A stretch of 64,000 bases of DNA from Calycina herbarum (taxonomy: Eukaryota; Ascomycota; Leotiomycetes; Helotiales; Pezizellaceae). Both the position numbers and the translations under genes were made by a program. Each line of letters begins with the position of its first letter. Within the stretch, counting starts at the first letter, position 1. Under the pieces are notes generated by a model that saw only the letters and a program-made list of their open reading frames with translations, did not search any database and was not told the DNA's origin. The stretch is from positions 62,001-126,000 of the forward strand of contig LLEY01000156.1 of assembly GCA_001414485.1 (NCBI GenBank), written 5' to 3'. This document shows, in pieces, positions 56,438 to 64,000 of the stretch.

Positions 56438-57099
56438 TGATAGAGAACTTGGGCGCGGGGAGAAATGGAGAGGGCAGAGTGGATGGATTTTTGGATGGGA
56501 TCGCACTGAGCTTTTTTTTTGAGCGTGGAGTTGGAGGTTTGGTTTTTTCTATACCCGATATATTTTTGTGTTTCTTGTTTTGCTTCTTTTTGCTTAGCTT
56601 AGAGCGTTTACATTAATCATCTACTGAAGAGAGAATTGAGTTTGAATTTTGTTCGCCTGACGACGTCCAGTAATCCCGCCGTTGAAGAAAAACATTGAGA
56701 CCATGTCGGCCACATCCAATATCCTCCCCACCCCGTTCTCACTCAGTCGCTTAGGTATCATAATTCTGTCTACCTTTATACTACTACAAATACTCTACTT
56801 TTCATATAATTTTACCTCGATCGAGGGGAGGTAGCAGTCGCTGCAGGATTACTACTTAACAAGGGAAATTCAAGCTAGAATTTTGCAAGATTGTAAGTAT
56901 GAAACAATAAACAATAAATACTGAGTTTACGAGATAAACATTGTCAGAAACTTGCAGGAGGAATTCTTGTTGCTCAATTCGGCTTTCAGTGGCTGGACAT
57001 TTTCTCCCGCGTGCTATTTCTGTTCCTTCCTAGAGCAGGCAATAATTAAGGCTAAAGGTCTACTTCATCCCACCCCTGAGGTGAAGGGAAATGACTTAC
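56438..57099. other. Intergenic, no gene supported
   Basis: Contains the 3' flank of the membrane-protein gene. The expected next 2EXR exon for the fragment at 57100 is not found here on the minus strand. Confidence 0.45.
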
Positions 57100-57480
57100 T
57101 TCACCGGGAAGATTGGGAAAGAGAGTGAATTTCTGGCGGCGATTATTCTCATATGGCCACTCAACCATCCCAAACCCAGGACTTGCAAACTTTCCCTCGC
57201 ATGGTTCCCCAGAACTAAGACAAGGTCTAGGTACGGTCTGCCACATATCTAGATAGAAGTTAGGACATTTTAAAGAGATCTTGAGAAGGTCTTCAACTTA
57301 CCAGGGTCATAAACATCCCAGTTGGGCTGAATGACTTTTTCGTCTTGCTCAAGGATCGAGTTGACAGGTTCTGTCTACTCGGCAGGATGTGTAAGGCTCG
57401 TTTCGAGGGAGTGACGCGGAGGTTGTGGTTTCCTTGGGAACTTCGCTTGTGCTTTCGGGAGTATCTACGGCTGTGTTAAT
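57100..57480 (-). pseudogene. 5' fragment of a long-form 2EXR gene
   Basis: On the minus strand an exon at 57248-57100 encodes DMWQTVPRPCLSSGEPCEGK and ends KFTLFPNLPGE, followed by a GTAAGT donor. It matches the third exon of the gene at 52124 in content, phase and length (149 versus 152 nt). Upstream, across an intron at 57301-57249, lies a stretch ending NWDVYDP at a phase-1 junction, as in the paralogues. The preceding sequence changes frame near 57345. The exon that should continue with LKNRIWEL is absent, so the gene is truncated. Confidence 0.65.
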
Positions 57481-58666
57481 GTGGGTTAATGCACAGGTAA
57501 ATAGAAATAAATGCAGCGTAAGTAGAACCAACAATCTTACCTGGTTTTGGCGGAGCAGAATTTCTGCCCTGGGCGTCTTAACTATCCATGATTACGTGTA
57601 TAAAATGAGTGTGATAGATGGTTCTCAGAATATGGCTTCAAAACCAAGTTTGTGTGGGTGGCTTTTGTGAGGAAGCAGCTGGGTGGTGTTAGCCAGGAAG
57701 TTATGTCAAAATTATCAGCAGCTGGAAAAAGAGGAGTTTATTTATGCACCTGCCAAGGCTGTATTGTTTCACCAACTCTTTTATGTCATTGTAAACAGAA
57801 AATTATAGCAAGGTGCTAGTGAATCACAAAAGTGAATGGCCATGTGATATGAACTAACAGCTTCCTCCTGATAAAGAGGAATTAGAACGGATTATTTAGC
57901 TTTCCCCATATAAAGGAGAGCTTCTGACAATAAAACGCAATGCGAAGTTATTGTCATTTGAACAGAAACAGAAACATCAATCTCCTGAGAATCCATCCCA
58001 CTTAGAAGTTTGACAACATAAATCCTAGTTTTTTGTTTTCAAAGGTTATTTTATGAGTTACGTCTTACTGATGCCTTCGTTAGGTATTTAAATGTCAGCA
58101 GGATTCCTCAACCCATACATATTGTCATATTAAGCAAAAACGCAAAGCAGGGTCAAAAGGAGTTGATAATTAAATTCATTGTCGACGATCAATGCTTATT
58201 ATCAATAACTTTATTGAAAGCATGGTACTCTGTTATCAAGGAGGAGAATTACCAGCGAAGTGAGGTTTATATTGCAAATATAGCAAGCTAAATTCAAGAT
58301 TTGCTCGTGATCATATGAGTTGTTCTCCTGCATGTTTAAATGTTTTCCACAGTTCGTCCTCCAGTTTAGCAAACTACAAAATTTAAAACCACGTTGGATG
58401 CTGCAAGGTCAATATTAGAGAGGATGCTATACTATTCAGAAGCCACAACTCTACACCTCTTCTTACCTATGTAAGATCTTACCATGGGAAATTCCATATC
58501 ACGTGCCATGATCAATTCAACGCAGCCCCAAGAAGTCTCAAATCTCTAATATGGCACTCTGATATTCATTAATACCACTTTCTGTCTACTTCCTCCTATA
58601 CTACGTCCCTTGGCTTGCTCTGAAATCCCGTCTTCAAATCGCCCGAAAATGCCTTCATGCAAACCC
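57481..58666. other. Intergenic, AT-rich, nothing recognised
   Basis: No family-like frames or inverted repeats were found. Confidence 0.4.
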
Positions 58667-59964
58667 CTACTTAACACCTCTTAGTTCCCGAGGAATATCT
58701 TTGAAGTAAACATGCCCTGCACTATTGATGGCAACAGGTTTCAAAAAAAAATACTGCAGATTCGAGACGATGTCATCACCAGCAGAGATTTCAGAATCAT
58801 CAGCTAGAACATTTGATGTGTTCTGAACCCAGTAATATACCTCCCCAAACTTCTCCAGCATACCTATGAAAGATGTATGGATTTTAACATCTTTCCATAC
58901 TTCCTTGTCTTCGTTGGTGTCATGCGTGATTTGTTTCTGCAACTTTTTAGCCCAATTCAACCAGGAGTCGAGACAATTACTATCATGAGTAAATTCAACA
59001 AAGCGCGCTTTGCTAGGTGGACTGAAGCCGCTAATATCATAAAAATAAGCACGATGAAATGAATTTGCATCATTTTTTTGTTTGATGTTGCTGTGTTTGA
59101 GATCGTGAATCTCGAAGAGATGTTTTTTCTCCGGTAAGCTTGACGGGCAATATGTGTCGCTCATTTCATTAGCAACCAAATGGAAGTTTTGTAAAGCTGG
59201 GCAATGCTTCATCAACCAATCAAGAACGAGGTATCCACGAGAACCCTGAGGCGATCGACGGAAATGCGGGCTGGGAAGCCATTCTGTTGCGAAATTTTGG
59301 ATGCAAGATAGATCAATTTTGATTTCTTCTTCACAGGCCATTCTGAAGGTAGTACTGTCCATCAGCAGGGTATCTCGAGCTTCATCGATATAAACCGGGC
59401 CCTGAGAGAAAAGAGGCTGTTCTTCGGGATCGCGAACGTCTATTTGCAGTTGACGATAATGAGCCTTGTATATTTTACCAGACTCGTCGCATAAGTCGAA
59501 AAATGTTTGTATGTCGTCCGAAGCTGCTCTATATGTATCCAACCCTTTCATATTACTAGTAACTTTGATCACGGCAGATTCCGGCAAAGTATGCTCCCAT
59601 ACGAGAAGTTGTAGTTCCTTGGGTAGTTTTCGAAAAAGTGTAAAGACTTGATTTGTGGATCGGGACGGCCATTTGAAATAATGGTGGTCCGCTGAACGAA
59701 GAACGTTGGGATCGGACGAGTTGCCGAGTATGACGTTTGCTTTGAAAAGCTTCCATTTTTCTAGAGAATGTTAAAACTGCTCTTGAAATTTGAAGGGGGT
59801 TGATTCTTACTTTCAAACAAAACTTTGAAGTCCCTATTTTCTGGGGTCCAAGGAATAACGCTCTGTTCTTCGTTGTTTATTTTTGATTTTTCCTTGTATT
59901 GACATTTGTTGGTCAAACAAGTAGCAGTGGTAACTGTTCCCCATTCAGCCTTATCAGAAGCCAT
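58667..59964 (-). CDS. 2EXR-domain protein, divergent long form, intact
   Basis: Exons 59964-59811 and 59760-58667 on the minus strand (415 residues), joined in phase 1 across a 50-nt intron (GTAAGA...CTCTAG). The first exon encodes MASDKAEWGTVTTATCL and a Lys-rich stretch. The core reads VFTLFRKLPKELQLLVWEH then LPESAVIKV, a 2EXR motif. Conserved blocks GPVYIDEARDTLLM, IKIDLSCIQNFATEWL and the distant counterpart of the KWKGIKF block (KEVWKDVKIHTSFIGM) follow. No signal peptide. It is the most diverged intact long-form member and the only intact one on the minus strand. Biochemical function of the family is unknown. Confidence 0.8.
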
Positions 59965-60426
59965 CTTGTTGGGGTTTGTTGGCTGTGGCTAGCACAGAAA
60001 CTGTTTTGAGGAGCTTCTGCTTGGTGTGGATAGCTGTGGTTCAAGATCTGAAGAAACAACAGTTGTTGAAGGGGCTGAGTTGGATTAGGAGTTATTTTGG
60101 TGTCCTGTGACTCCTTTTGAAGACAAGGGGGTGTTCAAACTGCATTCACTTAAGACTAGTCAGACTGAAAATAACGTTTACATCACAAATTATGAAGCTA
60201 AGACTTAACAAAAAAACTGGAAACAAAGTGTATATTTTACGGTGGATAAAGGTATGGGCTGCCATAAAGGAAGATTTTATTCCTAGTGAGATTCTTCCTT
60301 CAGTGGATTAATATCCCTTTCGATGCACTATCAACAGGGTCTAGTTAATAGTGTATCTTTTTTTGACAGAAGATCAAAGTTATATGGCATACCCACTTTC
60401 CTTTGAAAATTGCAACCTCGGTCCTA
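59965..60426. other. Intergenic, nothing recognised
   Basis: Separates two minus-strand genes; it should carry the 2EXR gene's promoter and the oxidase gene's 3' flank. Confidence 0.4.
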
Positions 60427-62291
60427 TCAAGGCTTCCAACCACCTGTTCGTGTCTTAAATAGCCCTTGAGGATCTACATCCTCAGCGACAGATCTCGCCA
60501 AGGCCCTGCTTTCAGGTCGTAGACGCCCCCAGTAGTCTTCGCGGAAGAATCCATAGTTCATGAAGAGAGGCAGATATGCTTCTGGTAGTTTTCCTTCTGC
60601 TTGCCACGCCAGCACTCTTTCGCGAATTCCGCCGTAAGTTGCTTCTTGTGTGTCTGCCATTCGCTCATACTCTGTCTGAGGGATGAAGCCTACAGCATCA
60701 CAGAGTCAGCATGCCTCCTTGCAAATATTAAAGGAGCAGGGGTAGTTAGAGTCTCTAGAACTATTACAAAAAGTTCAAAAATAAGAAATGTCTCAACTCC
60801 AGAATTTACCCCAACGAAATCATTTTACTCGAAGAAATTTTACTCACTGTAATTCAACTCCAGGATTATGCGATCGACAGAGTCATCGGCGTCGATCAGG
60901 TCGGGGCTACGAGCCCGGGCTTCTTGAGCGATTCGTTTCGAGAATGGCTGCATTTCATGGAGTGTCAGTGAAACCCTTGCAGGGTCATTCTTAAGCTTCT
61001 TCACAGAGAACAGCCGGCATATAGGCCTTCCCGTTCAAAGGATTGATTGACATACCTGCCACGCGATACTTGCAACTATTCCTGGGACGTCTAGCACAGT
61101 GCTGGAAACATTCCGCCAGTGTGCGTGAAGTCCTTCCATCACTTCTACACCATTGCTAGCCGAAGGCAAGGGGATTGTCTCGGTCCCAATATCCACAACC
61201 GAGCCTTTTATAACAACCCAATTGCTAAAAGCCATAAGGTCAGCATACGTACGAGTGCGACAAGTGTTGAGGAGCGGTGCAAGATCGACATTTGTAAAGT
61301 TGTCAAAAGTCCCTGATGGGGCCACTGGTCCATCGTAAAACAGAAATATAATCCACGAGTCGATGATGTTGACATTGGCACGCTCTGCTGTGACGATCAC
61401 GGCTGCTTTATCGTCTTGATTGTACTCGGTAAAATCCCGCACTGCCTTCAACAACTGTGCATCAGTGTTGGGACCCCTCAAGAAGACCAGGTTTCCGCCG
61501 TAGACATCCCCCTGAGGGTGTGCTTGAAGTCGATAATTGGTAACGATTCCGAAATTGTTTCCGCCTCCTTTCAAAGACTTGAACAGATCTGGTTGTGAGG
61601 CTCCAGAAACATTTGCAATGGTTCCATTTGCGAGGACCAGCTCATATTCGAGAACTGATGAGGCTGCCCAACCATATTGGGTTGACATGTAAGAAAGACC
61701 ACCTCCTAACACCAACCCACCCACTCCTGTGTTACCAATTCGGCCACCAACAAATGTCCAACCACTTCCCTGTAACTTGGCCGATATGCTGTCGAGCCTA
61801 TTCCCTGGACCAACATCAACAATTCCCGTAACCGGGTCCAAATTCGCTTGGTCGAGGCTTTCGGTTGAAATGAGAGGACCGCCTGAGACACTCGAGAAGT
61901 AGTTATTGGGATTGTGCCCGCCGGACTTGACAGCAAATTGCTCTGTATTCTCGTTGAGTGCTTTGATGATGGTTGCTACCTCATCGGCGGATTTGGGGAA
62001 AATGATACACGAAGGAAGAAGTGCTTGACATGTTGTGGACCACTATGAAACATCAGTATTTGACCTGGTCACCAACGAAGACTTAAAATAATCTTTTTAC
62101 CAATTTGAAGAAGGGTGCTAGGAAATAAAAATGATATTTCTACTCACGTATTTACTCTGCTCATTAATATATCCTAATGAAAGAGGGCGAGTGACATTGA
62201 TATATCCGAGGGCCTCAACGGAGGAGCATGTATCGGCAGATACTCCAACAAACAGAACTGTAAGGGAAACAACAAAAAGAAGGCGCAGCAT
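60427..62291 (-). CDS. Secreted BBE-type FAD-linked oxidoreductase
   Basis: Exons 62291-62148, 62042-61056, 60947-60848 and 60689-60427 on the minus strand (497 residues). The signal peptide (MLRLLFVVSLTVLFVGVSA) fixes the start at 62291, although the frame stays open much further upstream. FAD-binding (PCMH) motifs are FAVKSGGHNPN, whose His is the usual covalent flavin site, VDVGPGNRLDSI, GGRIGNTGVGGLVLGGGLSY and SLKGGGNNFGIVTNYRL. The C-terminal berberine-bridge-like part includes NYGFFREDYWGRLRPESRAL and DPQGLFKTRTGGWKP. Splicing joins ...ASIAWQ to PFSKRIAQEA and ...ILELNY to FIPQTEYERM. The enzyme should be secreted and oxidise an alcohol or sugar-like substrate with O2, but the substrate cannot be told. 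It differs from the oxidoreductase at 2745, which has no signal peptide and lacks the GGH motif. Confidence 0.88.
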
Positions 62292-64000
62292 CTTGTATTT
62301 CAAAATAAGTTGAGAAGTGTTCTGATGTATGTATGGAATGGCAACTTTAATTGACTGTGAAAGACTCCATTCTAGATGGTTTAAACATCTTCGTTGTTTT
62401 AGTACAAAACTAGCATCATCATAATTGACATTTCTATAGCTCCAGTGACGTAGGAGGTCAAAAATCCATTTACCGTTTGAGATCAAAGTAGGATTAAAGC
62501 AAGGTACTAGAACCATAATGTATTGACATACCTCTGGAAACAAACACGGAAGTACACTCCATAATTCCCAATCTGAAAGTTGCTGCCTGTGGCCCCAACT
62601 TGGCAAGGTAAACCAAGCCTCAAAGTAGGATTCTATTGGATGGATAGTCAAACCAAAACTACAAACGGTTGAGTTACTCAATACTTCATTCAGCCTATTT
62701 TTGTTCCAATATCTTATATGCATGACTTCTGCATGTAACTTTGCCATTGCATATATGCCGTTTTTCAGCACTTGGCAAATGCCGTCTTACAAACACAACA
62801 GACTGCTTTGGTAAGTAATGTAACCCTAAGAATGTTTCGCGTGACCTTAGAAATGCCTTCTTGCAAGAAAATTGGATAACTAGCTGTGCCGCTGACGTGC
62901 GACCTGAAATTTTCTAACTTTTTCCTCAGTTCTCTACTTTGCACCTCGTAATTTCTTGTTTCCAATGCTCTGCCTGTAGAAAATTTCCTGGTATAACGAC
63001 CTCTACTGAACTCAAAGTGGTCGAGATCGACAAACAAACGAATCGGAAGGATTCAAAGCTGGTTTAAAATGGGATTCAATAAAAGAGAAAACCTGAAATC
63101 TCGCGAAATGGAGTAATGATCAACGTACTATACTCTTCTTGTGATCAGAAGAAGAATGCAGAATGTATGTCTTAGAATTGAAGGCTAAACAAATTCCTTG
63201 GCTAGGAATACATCTGAAAATCTTCCGGCTAGATGAGGGGTGACTGAGTGTTGTAGTGCAAAACAGTCAGCAGGATGCATCGCCAATGTTGGTCAGCTGC
63301 CCATGGTCTCCCTTCAAGGTTTTACTTGTGTAGTCACGTACCTAGAATCTTTTTGAAACTCATCAGCTTCTTGAGGGCAGAAGAAAGAATAAAGCTTGAA
63401 TCGCAAGCCTCATGTGGGATAGTTTGATACACAAATCAACCTCGTGACAATTGAACGTTCCAAGTACCTAGCCATATTGCAATATGCACAAGTGAAACAA
63501 GAACCGGATCTGTCTACGGCACTACTTGCTCGCCGTGGACGAAATCAGACCCATAAATTCCCGTATTTCTCTCAAACCAGCAAAATTGATGTTTGGAATT
63601 CGTTCCCCTCGTCGATTTTATAGATGTTGATACCACATACGCCAAGATCCGATATCGGATTTGAAGTTTTCCTCGTTTAGTGGGTCATCTCGCGGTAGAC
63701 ATTAAAAGTAAATACTTGTTGTTCTAACCTTAATTACTAGATACTTTAGGACAATTAAAGTTAATTGTTTTAAAACACCTAGGTCAATATTTAAAATGTT
63801 TTGAATATTTGGAATGGTTACCTTAGAACAACGTGAGCTAGGTCTAAACATGATCTAAATACTGCCGCTTTACTATCCATCGCGAGGCCATGTCCCGAGT
63901 TACTCCCAACCCTCAACGCATTTTAATATCATTTTCCCGCTTCTCATGGTATTGATTTTCTTGGAATTTGTTTTACTTAAAATATCCCCGCAGTTACTGG
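62292..64000. other. Intergenic to window edge, no gene supported
   Basis: An open frame upstream of 62291 on the minus strand continues to 62771 but shows no homology-like sequence and precedes a clear signal peptide. The remainder holds only short frames; the last 400 bases are AT-rich. Confidence 0.4.

Noticed and set aside
62292..62771. N-terminal extension of the secreted oxidase
   Set aside because: The extension has no family similarity and would bury a clear signal peptide at residue 160.

Overview
The window is eukaryotic and comes from a filamentous ascomycete. Genes are interrupted by many short (about 45-110 nt) GT-AG introns with CTAAC-like branch sites. A dispersed 5S rRNA gene stands alone between protein genes. 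The AT-rich transposon remnants carry the C-to-T/G-to-A decay expected of repeat-induced point mutation (RIP). The gene families (2EXR-domain proteins, a HET-like protein, a fungal MFS carrier, BBE-type FAD oxidases, a GtaA-type glutaminase) fit Pezizomycotina. The abundance of 2EXR genes suggests a helotialean leotiomycete, which is an inference from gene content and not a proof.

Layout. 0.5-13 kb: a HET-like/retropepsin-like/membrane fusion, a cytosolic FAD oxidoreductase (minus), an MFS carrier with a one-base frameshift, a 5S rRNA gene (minus), a PEBP-like GPI-anchored surface protein, a decayed zinc-cluster repeat gene and a 5'-truncated SprT-like gene. 14.6-21.6 kb: repeat country, with a 1,861-bp pogo/Fot1-type transposon nested inside a TA-inserting TIR element, a dead small secreted protein gene beside it, an intact beta-propeller gene, a 106-bp hAT-type MITE and a solo LTR. 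22-27 kb: adenine phosphoribosyltransferase in otherwise gene-poor DNA.

27.8-60 kb holds the main feature, a loose cluster of eight 2EXR-domain genes or relics (27839, 28572, 29899, 32864, 46254, 52124, 57100, 58667). Several share one exon plan: a tiny first exon ending in phase 1, a variable second exon ending in a D/N-P phase-1 junction, then the 2EXR core. At least three look intact (28572, 52124, 58667). The others carry frameshifts, stops or truncations, and one is split by a MITE whose precise removal would rejoin its reading frame. Between two paralogues (46254 and 52124) lies a triple nest: hAT-like element, then TIR element, then a second 1,861-bp pogo/Fot1-type copy in the opposite orientation to the first.

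Housekeeping or metabolic genes sit among the cluster: an AIM9/APH-like kinase gene with both catalytic aspartates replaced, a DUF2306 membrane protein, a GtaA-type secreted glutaminase and a 622-residue multi-pass membrane protein. A secreted BBE-type FAD oxidase (minus) closes the window. Exon coordinates were derived by hand from splice signals and reading-frame phase; no search or transcript data were available.
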